Positions 1 to 8,283 of a stretch of 64,000 bases of DNA are shown piece after piece. This stretch comes from Amazonocrinis nigriterrae CENA67 (GTDB lineage Bacteria > Cyanobacteriota > Cyanobacteriia > Cyanobacteriales > Nostocaceae). Position 1 is the first letter of the stretch, and every line of letters starts with the position of its first letter. The position numbers and the translations under genes were made by a program. The DNA lies in assembly GCF_016056305.1 (NCBI RefSeq), contig NZ_JAECZC010000081.1, positions 1-64,000 of the forward strand, read 5' to 3'. A model generated the notes under the pieces. It was given only the letters and a program-made list of their open reading frames with translations, did no database searches and had not been told where the DNA came from.

Positions 1-635
1 AATTTTTCAACTTCATCATAAAGATTGCCTTGATTCTTTTTTAATGTGATTACATAATCTGCTGATTTCTCCGTGATTAACTTCACAATCTCTTTCTGGC
101 AACCAATGGCATCAATTGTCACGATACATCCAGACAATTCTAATACTTTTAATAATTCCGGAATTGCTGTAATTTCATTTGATTTAGAATTTACCTTTAC
201 CTGTCCCAATACTAATTTATTTGTAGTTGCCCAAGCACTTACCATTTGGATTGCACAAGAATCATTACTCTTATCATATGAACCACATAAAGTTTTCCCA
301 TCAATTGCAACTACTTCACTCGAAGTTATTGTCTGTACTGATTTCATCCAGTTTAAAAAACATGACTGAAATTGCTGCGGATTCAATTGTGCAAATACTC
401 GCGCAAAAGTATCGTGTGATGGTATCCCATTTGGTAACTCCAAAAACGTTTTTAACCACTCAAACTTCGTACAGCCATATAATTCAATTGCTACCCAGCT
501 ATCTGCTCCACAGATTACTGCACAAATCGCAATAGTCAAAATATCAATTAACTTGTGTCGCTTTGTGCGATCTATTCGTGGGTCTGACATTTGTGCGAAG
601 TGGTCAGCAATGGTAATTTTGGGCTTAAGCTTCAC
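1..635 (-). CDS. ISAs1-family transposase, N-terminal part, cut by window edge
   Basis: Read on the minus strand, the frame stays open from about 635 to the left edge. The start region (KLKPKITIADHF, then SDPRIDRTKRHKL and AICAVICGADSW) is the usual N terminus of ISAs1/H-repeat transposases. Further on come the first catalytic Asp in VVAIDGKTLCGS and the second in IVTIDAIGCQ, so about 210 of the roughly 370 residues normal for the family are present and the rest lies outside the window. A GTG at 633-635 fits the family start; the first ATG is at 588-590 and would remove 15 conserved residues. I cannot tell whether the copy is complete, because the far end is not visible. Confidence 0.8.
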   Translation of the reverse strand, partial: MKLKPKITIADHFAQMSDPRIDRTKRHKLIDILTIAICAVICGADSWVAIELYGCTKFEWLKTFLELPNGIPSHDTFARVFAQLNPQQFQSCFLNWMKSVQTITSSEVVAIDGKTLCGSYDKSNDSCAIQMVSAWATTNKLVLGQVKVNSKSNEITAIPELLKVLELSGCIVTIDAIGCQKEIVKLITEKSADYVITLKKNQGNLYDEVEK

Positions 636-714
636 GCTTTCTTACGGCTTTACTCTACTTTCACTATGACTTTACCATCAATACCCGATCGCTTAACCTC
701 CCTGACACAAGCGA

Positions 715-837
715 CTAGGCTTTTTTTAGTAAACATGTACTACATTTAGATGCGTTCGCCCTGCCTGGTATACCAAACGCGTGTTGTACACCTTGCTGGT
801 ATAAGATATCAAATATATGCGGTGCTAGTTGGGGCAT
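715..837 (-). pseudogene. Start of a thiamine-diphosphate-dependent enzyme, truncated after about 25 codons
   Basis: An ATG at 835-837 is preceded by a good Shine-Dalgarno (GGGGAGGTAAAAG). The first 25 residues include HIFDILYQQGVQHAFGIPG, which matches the opening helix and strand of the pyrimidine (PYR) domain of ThDP enzymes such as acetolactate synthase and indolepyruvate decarboxylase (compare the usual GVxxVFGxPG). After that the sequence turns to unrelated residues and stops at 715. The divergence point contains a short dispersed repeat (TTTAGATGCGTTCGCCCTG) that also occurs, with one change, at about 58917-58934. This is best read as the 5' stump of a gene whose remainder was lost or moved next to the ISAs1 element. 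Confidence 0.5.
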
Positions 838-1059
838 CTTTTACCTCCCCAAAGGCTGTTTTTTCAGAACCGACTATCAGCAGACAATTAATTTCAAGCT
901 TCTAAGGGACTTCCAAATAAAAAATATCCCCCTGTTCACAGTAATCAGTCAACAGTCATCAGTCAAAAACTTCAACCCGAATAATTTATTTCTGAGAGTA
1001 GGGGCGGGTTAATAAATATTGTTTTTGATCAAGCGAGGATATTTGTGAACCCGCCCCTA
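838..1059. other. Intergenic stretch with short CAGTCAtC-type repeats
   Basis: No gene is seen. The stretch holds the ribosome-binding region of the truncated ThDP-enzyme start, a short CAGTCAACAGTCATCAGTC heptamer-like run near 945-965, and a GGGGCGGGTT / AACCCGCCCC inverted pair (about 1002-1058) that could form a hairpin downstream of the pentapeptide gene. Confidence 0.5.
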
Positions 1060-1629
1060 CTATTTGTGCATGGTACCGTCAGGCATAATTGTCCCAGTTA
1101 AAAAGGCTTCACTCATATCGGTTGCATTTAAATTTGCCCCAGTCAGGTTTGCCTCACTCAAATTCGCCTCACTTAAATCAGCACCACTCAGGTCTGATTC
1201 TCGCAAATCAGCTTTCCACATCCTAACTCCGCTCATTTTGGCATCACTTAGGTTCACACGCTGCAAGTTCGCCGCGCTGAGTGATGCCATGTGCAAAGTA
1301 GCATCACATAAGTCTGCATCACAAAGATATGCACCACTGAGGTCTGATTCGTTAAGGTTGGCTGTTGTGAGTGTAGCTTCACGCAAATCAGCGCCACTAA
1401 AAATCACTTCAGACAAATTTGCATGTTCTAGGTTTGCACCTTGAAGATTTGCTTTACATAGATTAGCTCCACTCATGGATGCTTTTGCTAGGTTAGCACC
1501 TCTGAGGTCTGCTCTACCAAAGTCTATGCCGCCTAAGTTAACACCCCGTAGGTCAGCTTTTGGTAAGACAATACCGTGGAAGTTCCTTTCTCCTGCTGCG
1601 TATCGATTGAGAAGTTCTTTAACATCCAT
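1060..1629 (-). CDS. Pentapeptide-repeat protein
   Basis: 189 residues. After an N-terminal stretch (MDVKELLNRYAAGERNF) nearly the whole chain is A(D/N)LXX pentapeptides, such as ADLRG, ANLAK, ANLCK, ADLSE, running from about residue 22 to 180. This pattern folds as a right-handed quadrilateral beta helix. There is no signal peptide or membrane segment, so it is probably cytosolic. Cyanobacteria carry many such proteins and most have no assigned role, so a specific function should not be inferred. It lies 51 bp downstream of the broken glutamate-cysteine ligase gene on the same strand and may once have been co-transcribed with it. Confidence 0.9.
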   Translation of the reverse strand: MDVKELLNRYAAGERNFHGIVLPKADLRGVNLGGIDFGRADLRGANLAKASMSGANLCKANLQGANLEHANLSEVIFSGADLREATLTTANLNESDLSGAYLCDADLCDATLHMASLSAANLQRVNLSDAKMSGVRMWKADLRESDLSGADLSEANLSEANLTGANLNATDMSEAFLTGTIMPDGTMHK

Positions 1630-1680
1630 AGCCTTAAGTTTTCAGTAAATTTAGTTGGAACGCTTTTAACGCTGCTGTAG

Positions 1681-3012
1681 TCACAATCGTTCGTCAATAT
1701 CCAACGCCGTTAGGGGGTTCTCTTGGTCTATCCATGAAATCTGCGCTTCTAGTTTGTCACAACACTCACGTACTAGACGCAAACCGGCATCTAATGGAAG
1801 TTGAGCAGTAGTAGGGATAAACTCTTGCAATATTTCGGCTTCTATTGTCTGATAGTGATCAAGGTCTTGGCTGAGTTTTGCCAGAAACTTTGCTCCTTCA
1901 CCAGTGTCTCTCATGGCAAACTGCAAAATTGAATCGACGTAAGCCTTAACTTTGGGGTTTTTGACTCCTTCTGTAGCTGAGGTATAAAGCAATTCACCAT
2001 TAAGATACTCAAAATCTGGTACATACAGGCGATCGCCTACTAATTCAAATATCTGCATTCCCTTGGTTGGTCTAACTGTTAACTTCTCACTCCTGACTCG
2101 ATGAGCCGCGTTTACCATCAGTGTAATTACAGCTAAAATTACCGTTGGATAGTTACTATCTATACACCTTATTTCCACAGTGCCCAGTTTGTTGAGTCTA
2201 ACTGGATTCCAAGCTGACTTGAGTAAGCTACCTCCCGCTTCTAAAAACAGGTGACGTTCGATTCCCGCTTTTTCCATCGCTTGCAGCCAAGTATAGTAGC
2301 GAGCAAATTGCTGTTCAACTAAACTCTCTACACTAAAAGCATAAGACATAAGTCCGCCAACAGGTTGTAAATTAGTGTAAACTCCTTCCCAGCCGAAGGT
2401 TTCGCTACCTCGATAACGAATTGTGTGTGCAGCTAGCCCGATCGCTTGTCCTTCATAAAAGGGACAGGCCCGTGTCAGGGAAATGAGTGCTGAGTCGCAA
2501 GCTGTAGCTAAATTGTAGATATTGAGTAGTTCTTCTCGCTCTAGTGATGTCGAATTGTAAGCAACTGCAACACGAGGGTCAATTACCCCAGGTGGGACTT
2601 CCAAATGCAAGTGTGTACCAGTACATTTGCCAGCGTGCAAAAATTTATCATAGCCAACAGTCCGCGCTTGGATATGATAATTAGGGCGATCGCGCATCAC
2701 TGGCATGATGTGCAAAGGGTAGCTAGACAAAGGGTAAAGCCGTAAACCCATATTTCGCGCCGCAGCGAGTGCTAATTTGAGATTTTTGAGGTATTCTCTG
2801 GCTAGTTACGTAGTAGTGTAGGCAGGATGTGTGTTAATTTTTACCATACTTTTGACGAACTCCGGCACAAAGTAATTTGGGTTTAAACCTTGTGCTTGGG
2901 CCATTGAGTGACAACCTTGCAAAAACTCATCAGCGCGATCGCTCAGATGACCCATTTCATCTACTAAAAAAAACTCTTGTTCAAGACCGATACGACGCTT
3001 GACTATCCCCAT
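1681..3012 (-). pseudogene. GCS2-family glutamate-cysteine ligase-like gene interrupted by one in-frame TAA
   Basis: Two open segments in the same frame, 2806-3012 (68 residues) and 1681-2751, read as one GCS2 (PF04107) protein of about 443 residues. The N-terminal part has RIGLEQEFFLVD, the conserved ligase start, and VKINTHPAY. The codons between the segments continue the family sequence as LAREYLKNLKLALAAARN before MGLRLYPLSSYPLHI. The only break is the TAA at 2806-2808, where CAA (Gln) would fit, a single C-to-T change. The C-terminal part keeps GTHLHLEV and GTVEIRCID. A solo tnpB element now lies directly upstream, separating it from the hydrolase gene. Either the gene is inactivated or there is a sequencing error; the 356-residue downstream piece lacks the N-terminal part of the active site. 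Confidence 0.8.
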
Positions 3013-3033
3013 TCCCTTTTACCGAAAATCTGG

Positions 3034-4372
3034 GTTTAAAGCCCCGTCCTTCGAGGACGGCTTTTGATTTGTAGTATGATGATTTTATCGTAAATAGCAA
3101 CGATAAAATATGCTCATCTACGAAATGAAGCTACAAGGAACAAACAATCAGTACAGGCAGCTTGATCAAGCTCTCCGTACTGGTCGTTTTGTGCGAAATA
3201 GCATCATTAGAGCATGGATGGATGGCGAAGTAAAAAGCCGCAATGATGCTTATGCTTATTGCAAGGTATTAGCTGATAATCCTGATTTTCCTTGGGCGAG
3301 TCAGTTAAATTCAATGGCTAGACAAGCTCATGCAGAAAGAGCTTGGGCATCAATTGAAAGATTTTATCGTAATTGTAAAGCCAAAACAGTAGGTAAAAAG
3401 GGGTTTCCAAAGTTTAAAAAAGAGCAAGTCAGAGCATCAGTTGAATACAAAACTTCTGGATATAAATTATCAGAAGATAGACGTTATCTAACATTCACCC
3501 ATGGGTTTCAAGCAGGTACTTTTAAACTTTGGGGAAGCCGAGATTTGCACTTCTATCAACTCAAGCAAATCAAAAGACTTAGGGTAGTTAGAAGGCATGA
3601 CGGCTATTATGTACAGTTCCTAATTGACCATAAAAGGGAGGAGGACAAGGATTTAACAGGTCAGCAAGTTGGCTTAGATGTTGGCTTAATTCATTTCTAC
3701 ACTGATTCTGTTGGTAATAAAGTAGACAATCCCAGATTTTTGAAAAAAGATGAACGTAAGCTTAAAAGGCTTCAGCGTCGTTTATCTCGGACTCAAAAAG
3801 GTAGTAAAAATAGAGTGAAAGCCAGAAATAGATTAGGTAGAGCGCATCTTAAGGTATCACGCAGACGTAACGATTGGGTATGTAAGTTAGCCCAGCGCGT
3901 CATCCAATCTAACGACTTGGTAGCAGTTGAAAACCTACGAGTGCGTAATATGGTTAAAAACCACCATCTAGCCAAATCAATCAATGATGCTGCATGGTAC
4001 AGATTTAGAGAATGGTTAGATTATTTTGGCAAAGTTTATGGCGTTCCAGTGATTGCTGTAGAACCTAAATTGACAAGTCAAAATTGTTCTAATTGTGGCG
4101 AAAAAGTAGTGAAAACTTTAAGTACTAGAACTCATCAATGTCCTCATTGTCAGTACAGTGCGGATAGAGATGAAAACGCAGCAATCAACATTTTGAAATT
4201 AGCTCTAAAACAATGGGCAAATACTGTTGGGCAAACAGAAATCAACGCCTCTGGAGAGACTGATCTCTGCTTGTATGGGGAAACTCATTCAAGTAAATCA
4301 ACTCGCACAAAGAGGAAAACCAATCAGCGATGATTGGAATCACCCTCGTTGAACGAGGGTGAGGATGTCAAC
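3034..4372 (+). mobile_element. Solo tnpB element of the IS200/IS605 group
   Basis: The element holds only a tnpB gene. Its left end has a perfect hairpin (7-bp arms, CCGTCCT/AGGACGG) at 3044-3060. Its right end has another at 4341-4361 (CACCCTCG/CGAGGGTG), followed by AGGATGTCAAC, the subterminal arrangement of IS605-type ends. No Y1 transposase (tnpA) is present, so it would need one in trans. The right end overlaps the TGA stop of the neighbouring hydrolase gene (4368-4370). In studied TnpB systems the right end encodes the 3' part of the guide (omega) RNA, whose guide is the flanking DNA; here that would be the hydrolase 3' end just after about 4372. Exact ends are my estimate. Confidence 0.75.
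3110..4333 (+). CDS. tnpB: TnpB RNA-guided nuclease (OrfB, IS605 group)
   Basis: 407 residues, a normal full length. The RuvC catalytic residues are all in place: Asp in GLDVGLIHF (about residue 190), Glu in VAVENLRV (about 272) and Asp in SADRDENAA (about 353). The C-terminal zinc ribbon is CSNCGEK...CPHC, between the second and third acidic residues. The N-terminal helix-turn-helix region is present (QYRQLDQALRTGRFVRN). Family members are omega-RNA-guided DNA endonucleases that keep IS605 elements in place. The protein looks intact. The start is ATG at 3110, just after an AACGATAAAAT leader inside the element's left end. Confidence 0.92.
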   Translation: MLIYEMKLQGTNNQYRQLDQALRTGRFVRNSIIRAWMDGEVKSRNDAYAYCKVLADNPDFPWASQLNSMARQAHAERAWASIERFYRNCKAKTVGKKGFPKFKKEQVRASVEYKTSGYKLSEDRRYLTFTHGFQAGTFKLWGSRDLHFYQLKQIKRLRVVRRHDGYYVQFLIDHKREEDKDLTGQQVGLDVGLIHFYTDSVGNKVDNPRFLKKDERKLKRLQRRLSRTQKGSKNRVKARNRLGRAHLKVSRRRNDWVCKLAQRVIQSNDLVAVENLRVRNMVKNHHLAKSINDAAWYRFREWLDYFGKVYGVPVIAVEPKLTSQNCSNCGEKVVKTLSTRTHQCPHCQYSADRDENAAINILKLALKQWANTVGQTEINASGETDLCLYGETHSSKSTRTKRKTNQR

Positions 4373-5042
4373 TGAGATAGTGGGTAAACCATTGACTCGC
4401 CAACTGTGCTACTGCTGCTAATGTACCTGGTTCCTCAAATAAATGGGTGGCTTCGGGAATAATCTCCAGGCGTTTTGGCGATCGCAACTGCGCCAATGCA
4501 TCCTCATTCATTGCAATCACTGGCAGATCGTAACCTCCAACAATCAATAATGTTGGCGCTTTGACATCAGGTAAGACTGAACCAGCTAAATCAGGTCGTC
4601 CTCCACGAGAGACAATAGCCTGCACCGCCTCTTGACGTTCTGTGGCTGCAACCAAGGCTGCACCGGCTCCTGTACTTGCGCCAAAGTAACCTATTTTGAG
4701 GTTACAAGTCTCTGGGTATTGTGCTAGCCAATCTGTAGCGCCAACTAACCGTGATGCCAACAAAGCAATATCAAAGCGCAAATGTCTTGTTCGGAGGTCA
4801 ATTTCTTCCTCCTCAAGAGTGAGCAAGTCAATTAATAAAGTTGCTAGTCCCGCCTGTTGTAAGACTTGAGCAACATAGCGATTGCGGGGACTATGACGGC
4901 TGCTACCACTACCATGAGCAAATAAAACTACACCTGTAGCACCTTCTGGAATCACCAAATTGCCTTCTAGCTTAACTTCACCTGCTCTCACCGACACGAG
5001 ATATTCTTGGGGGTTCTGTGTTAATGTCCTATTCATGATCAA
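4368..5042 (-). CDS. Dienelactone-hydrolase-type alpha/beta hydrolase
   Basis: 224 residues with an alpha/beta hydrolase fold: oxyanion region VLFAHGSGSSRHSPRN (about 39-54), nucleophile elbow GASTGAG (Ser about 123), acid in GGYDLP (Asp about 172) and His in EATHLFEEPG (about 200). No signal peptide, so probably cytosolic; the substrate is unknown. It lies 50 bp downstream of a phosphoribosyltransferase gene on the same strand. These two families are often neighbours or fused, which suggests a linked function. The stop codon is inside the right end of the adjacent tnpB element, so the last residues (THYLS) may be close to, or altered by, the insertion point. Confidence 0.85.
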   Translation of the reverse strand: MIMNRTLTQNPQEYLVSVRAGEVKLEGNLVIPEGATGVVLFAHGSGSSRHSPRNRYVAQVLQQAGLATLLIDLLTLEEEEIDLRTRHLRFDIALLASRLVGATDWLAQYPETCNLKIGYFGASTGAGAALVAATERQEAVQAIVSRGGRPDLAGSVLPDVKAPTLLIVGGYDLPVIAMNEDALAQLRSPKRLEIIPEATHLFEEPGTLAAVAQLASQWFTHYLS

Positions 5043-5092
5043 TTAATTACCAATTACCAATTACCGATTACCAATTACCAATTACCAATTAT
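5043..5092. repeat. Short tandem CCAATTA heptamers
   Basis: About six copies of a 7-bp unit (CCAATTA, one variant CCGATTA) fill the gap between the phosphoribosyltransferase and hydrolase genes. This is the short tandemly repeated repetitive (STRR) type typical of heterocystous cyanobacteria. The hydrolase start codon lies directly at its edge. Confidence 0.8.
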
Positions 5093-5752
5093 TCAGTCAT
5101 TCGCTATCAGCAGTTTTTGCCTTGTCAAGAGTTCACATACTTCTGCGTCGGTTGTTTGCTCAAAATCCTCATACCAAATACCGATCGCATACAAATCTTC
5201 TGGCATGATCACACATACAAGCTTATCTACTTCTGTTTGCAGTTCTTCACAGGTGGATGCTGCTGCAACTGGAACAGCAACCACCAGTTCGCGGGGCTGT
5301 TGCTTTTTCAAAGTTGCGATCGCTGCGCGGATGGTAGCACCTGTAGCAATCCCGTCATCTACCAGAATAATTGTGTGATTTTTGACTTTTGGTAGCGGAC
5401 GATTACCCCGATAGGCGAGATTACGACGGTTTAATTCCTGCATTTCTATTGCTGCTACCTGATCAATAGTTTCTTGGGGAATCCGCAACCAATCTACAAC
5501 ATTCTCATTAATTACACGTATTCCTCCCATTGCTAACGCACCCATCGCTAGTTCTTTATGTCCCGGTACACCTAGTTTCCGTACTAGGCAGACATCTAAT
5601 GGTGCATTAAGTGCCTTGGCTACTTCAAATGCTACAGGCACACCGCCACGGGGAAGCCCTAATACTAAAACATCTGGACGATTAGCATACTCTGCTAACC
5701 GGGCAGCTAATAGTTTACCGGCTTCCGTCCGATTACGGAATCTTTGCCACAT
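5093..5752 (-). CDS. Phosphoribosyltransferase-domain protein
   Basis: 219 residues, type I phosphoribosyltransferase fold. The PRPP loop IILVDDGIATGAT is at about 128-140, and the pyrophosphate-loop region is VLGLPRGGVPVAFEVA (about 29-44). Members of this subgroup (PF00156, often paired with dienelactone hydrolases) have no firmly known base substrate. The protein is soluble. The start MWQRFRNRTEAG matches the family start (usually FxDRxEAG). It is likely co-transcribed with the downstream hydrolase, and follows the stump of a PRPP synthetase gene 17 bp upstream on the same strand, which suggests a former PRPP-linked operon. Confidence 0.85.
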   Translation of the reverse strand: MWQRFRNRTEAGKLLAARLAEYANRPDVLVLGLPRGGVPVAFEVAKALNAPLDVCLVRKLGVPGHKELAMGALAMGGIRVINENVVDWLRIPQETIDQVAAIEMQELNRRNLAYRGNRPLPKVKNHTIILVDDGIATGATIRAAIATLKKQQPRELVVAVPVAAASTCEELQTEVDKLVCVIMPEDLYAIGIWYEDFEQTTDAEVCELLTRQKLLIAND

Positions 5753-5769
5753 GCTTTTATACCTCTTTG

Positions 5770-5910
5770 TTAAAATAAGTCACTAATTGAACCATCAGAT
5801 TTAAATCGTTGAATAGCAGTAGCAATTAAAGGTGCGATCGAAACAATTTTTAATTGCTGCCAGTCGCTTTCTTTAGGTGTTACACTGTCGGTGACAAAAA
5901 TAGCTTTGAT
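5770..5910 (-). pseudogene. prs: 3' end of a ribose-phosphate pyrophosphokinase (PRPP synthetase) gene
   Basis: The minus frame encodes IKAIFVTDSVTPKE, then LKIVSIAPLIATAIQRF and DGSISDLF, the last 47 residues of a PRPP synthetase-type enzyme (C-terminal signature: IVSxAPLIAxAIxR plus SxSxLF). The other roughly 270 residues, with the ribose-phosphate loop and active site, are missing. The coding sequence starts exactly at the outer end of a 75-bp inverted repeat. An ATG inside the repeat could give a 64-residue chimera, but it would not be an enzyme. It lies 17 bp upstream of the phosphoribosyltransferase gene. Confidence 0.8.
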
Positions 5911-5985
5911 ACGGGAGCAACGCGATTTTCTGAAGTCGGGTAAAAACGAGTGAAAATGCTCCACCCCAAGGTCAGGCGATCGCTA
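5911..5985. repeat. 75-bp inverted repeat, left copy
   Basis: It is identical, as reverse complement, to 7660-7734 over all 75 bases, and contains a GCGATCGC site near its inner end. Its outer 17 bases (GGGAGCAACGCGATTTT) also occur in reverse orientation at 58973-58989. Confidence 0.95.
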
Positions 5986-6017
5986 AAATATAGATTTTAG
6001 CAGAATGTATAAAATGT

Positions 6018-7440
6018 TTAGGCACTGCTGGGATTAAGGAGAGAATCGAAAATAGAGTTACAAAAATTGTCCCAACTGCCAGCTATCAATTGACATCGTA
6101 GATGTAACATAATCTCTGCGTTATCTATTAGCCAAAATTTACTGTTTCCCTTCATACGTAAGTTAACAGCCTGACGAATTAAACTTTCGACTGCACCACT
6201 ACCAAGCGGTAGCTGATGAGCGGCAACTAGATGATAGTTTAACAGCCGACGACGATAAGCTTTGAGAATATAATTGCGCTCTCGCACTAAAATTTTACAA
6301 CGCTCTCCTGTTGCTGTAAAAATAAATTCATCCATGTTTCTCATTAAATTGAGAGATTTACCTTGCTTGAGAAGATGACGAGCTTTTTTAAACCACGATT
6401 GCCTTTCATTATCACAAGGAAAAGCAGTATCAGCAAAATTTTGTAAATGTGAAGCAGCGTGATAAAAATCTAATAACTTATAAGTGGCAGGGGAGCATTT
6501 CACTTTCTCTAATAAAGGTGGAATATGTTTCCAAATCCACTCAGCCCCATCAGCCACTAACAAAACCTCTTTAGCTTGACTTATTCCCAAATTGACGAGA
6601 TACATTTCTAGTATCTTGAGAAACTCTTCATAACCTAAATATGTGCCATCATTGGTAATAGGTAGAGATGATGTCCTAATTTTTTTACCATGCTCATCCA
6701 CTGTATAAATAGTTAATAATTTTGACTCAACCCATTCTCCAGTAAAGCCTAGACGATTAGTCTTGAGCTTACGTTTACCTTTTTTATTAATCCTGACTCT
6801 CGTTCTCCCTCCATCTACGGCAATGACAACACGTTGGTCTTTGAAAATATTAAGAGTAGATAAGGAGCCAATCTCTAAACTTGATAATTTAGATTGACGT
6901 AAATTTATACCAATCTTACCAAAATGATATGTGATGCGTTCTATTCGCGTTCTTACTAACGTTTATTCCCCAATCTGTTAAAATAGCGCGTGCAGCTTCA
7001 AACGAACTAGCAATTGCACCATATTTTGTAATTGTTGCCCAAACATGGGGCGTTAATCCTTCTTCTATTCCTAACCATTTGAGAAATGGGCAGAATCCTA
7101 ACTTTAAATATTTACCTTTTTGATGTGATTGTTTGTTACGCTCAACTATATATGGTAAGGAAAGAGTTACTTTGATATTTCCAACTGTTAATATATGTCT
7201 AACATAATTGCCATGTTTTCTCATTGATTGATTTGACTTACTTTCTGTTTGACTGATTGCTGTATCTAAAGCTGATTGAGAGTTAGACAGTTTATTTAAT
7301 AAAACTGCTACACATTCTCCTGCCAAAGTTAAGGCTATATTCCTAATTTCTTCTTCTCTGGCTTTAAAAGTCTGAGCCGACCATTCACTTAAATTTGTTA
7401 TGTCTAAAAGTTTCGTAACTTTTTCTTTAAAGTTTGACAA
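6018..7440 (-). pseudogene. ISKra4-family transposase, frameshifted
   Basis: The first segment (7440 down to 6916, 174 residues) starts MSNFKEKVTKLLD and the second (6701 down to 6018, open upstream to about 6960) carries the catalytic half: VVIAVDGGRTRVR, VLLVADGAEWIW, LLDFYHAASHLQ and the C-terminal GSGAVESLIRQAVNLRMKG. These are ISKra4 hallmarks. The two frames join around 6940-6960 and would need a +1 (or -2) shift: the first frame ends RTHHISFW while the second continues as RITYHFGKIG. Some ISKra4 subgroups use translational frameshifting, but I see no clear slippery site here, so a mutation is more likely. Confidence 0.8.
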
Positions 7441-7659
7441 TAATGTGCTTAAATCTCAACTCAAATGTTTATTCATGAAGTGTAGTCATTCCCTGTTTTG
7501 ATATCAAATCTCAAAACTTTTACTCCAAGGGAATCCTACACTTTTTTTTGTCTCCATCATAAAATTAAACAATCACAACGATAAATCTCTCTCAGTATTA
7601 CTGAGGTATTCAGCTATCTAACGGGTATCTATTTTACTCATCTATTGAACTATCGCTCC

Positions 7660-7734
7660 TAGCGATCGCCTGACCTTGGGGTGGAGCATTTTCACTCGTT
7701 TTTACCCGACTTCAGAAAATCGCGTTGCTCCCGT
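7660..7734. repeat. 75-bp inverted repeat, right copy
   Basis: Exact inverse partner of 5911-5985. An ATG inside it (7681) gives the 18-residue chimeric leader [18 protein letters not shown] shared, on opposite strands, by the prs and ndhK stumps. Confidence 0.95.
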
Positions 7735-8283
7735 TTAATTCCTCGTGCTAGCCCGCGTCAAGCTGACTTAATAATTTTGGCAGGCACTCTCAACATGAAA
7801 ATGTCTCAACCCACAAGGCGGCTTTACGAACAAATGCCTGAGCCGAAGTATGTGATTGCGATGGGAGCCTGCATGATTACTGGAGGTATGTTTAGCGCAG
7901 ATTCTCCTACTGCTGTTCGAGGGGCTGATAAAATTTTGCCTATCGATGTTTACATACCTGGTTGTCCTCCCCGCCCAGAAGCGGTTATCGATGGTATTAT
8001 CAAGCTTCGCAAAAAAATATCTAATGAATCAATGCAAGAGCGTAGCAAGATCAGGCAAACCCATCGCTTCTATAGCACGACGCATCAAATGAAACCTGTA
8101 CCTCGTGTTTATACAGGTAAATATTTGCGTAGACACGAAGTGGCTTGTCGCCAGACATCGCCTTCTTGGGAAAAACCTCCTCAACAGTTGTTAGAAGCAA
8201 TGGGAACCCCAATTCCGCCTGCAAACTGTCAATCAAAAGCAGGAGTTGTAGAGACGCGATTAACCCTTGTCTGTTTCGATTAG
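7735..8283 (+). pseudogene. ndhK: 3' part of ndhK (NDH-1 subunit K), 5' end lost
   Basis: Starting at the outer end of the inverted repeat, the frame reads [18 protein letters not shown], then [24 protein letters not shown] and [15 protein letters not shown]. These are the hallmarks of NdhK/NuoB. The later cysteines of the N2 cluster (GAC, PGCPPRP) are present. The first roughly 65 residues, including the tandem CC motif that ligates the same cluster, are gone, so it cannot work alone. The tail (STTHQMKPV ... [10 protein letters not shown]) is normal for NdhK. It ends 4 bp into the convergent ndhH gene. An in-frame ATG in the repeat would give a 200-residue chimera. Confidence 0.88.

Larger units (their letters stand above)
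5911..7734 (-). mobile_element. ISKra4-like element bounded by 75-bp perfect inverted repeats
   Basis: A 1.8-kb segment with identical inverted ends (5911-5985 and 7660-7734) around one frameshifted ISKra4-type transposase gene on the minus strand. Immediately outside the left end is the prs 3' stump, and immediately outside the right end the ndhK 3' stump; both genes read outward. The outer flanks (...CTTTGAT and TTAATTCC...) show no target-site duplication. An inner hairpin (AGTGTAGTCATTCCCT / AGGGAATCCTACACT, 7479-7494 and 7528-7542) lies between the transposase start and the right repeat. Whether the 75-bp repeats are the true ends or separate small repeats flanking the element is not certain. 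Confidence 0.7.
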
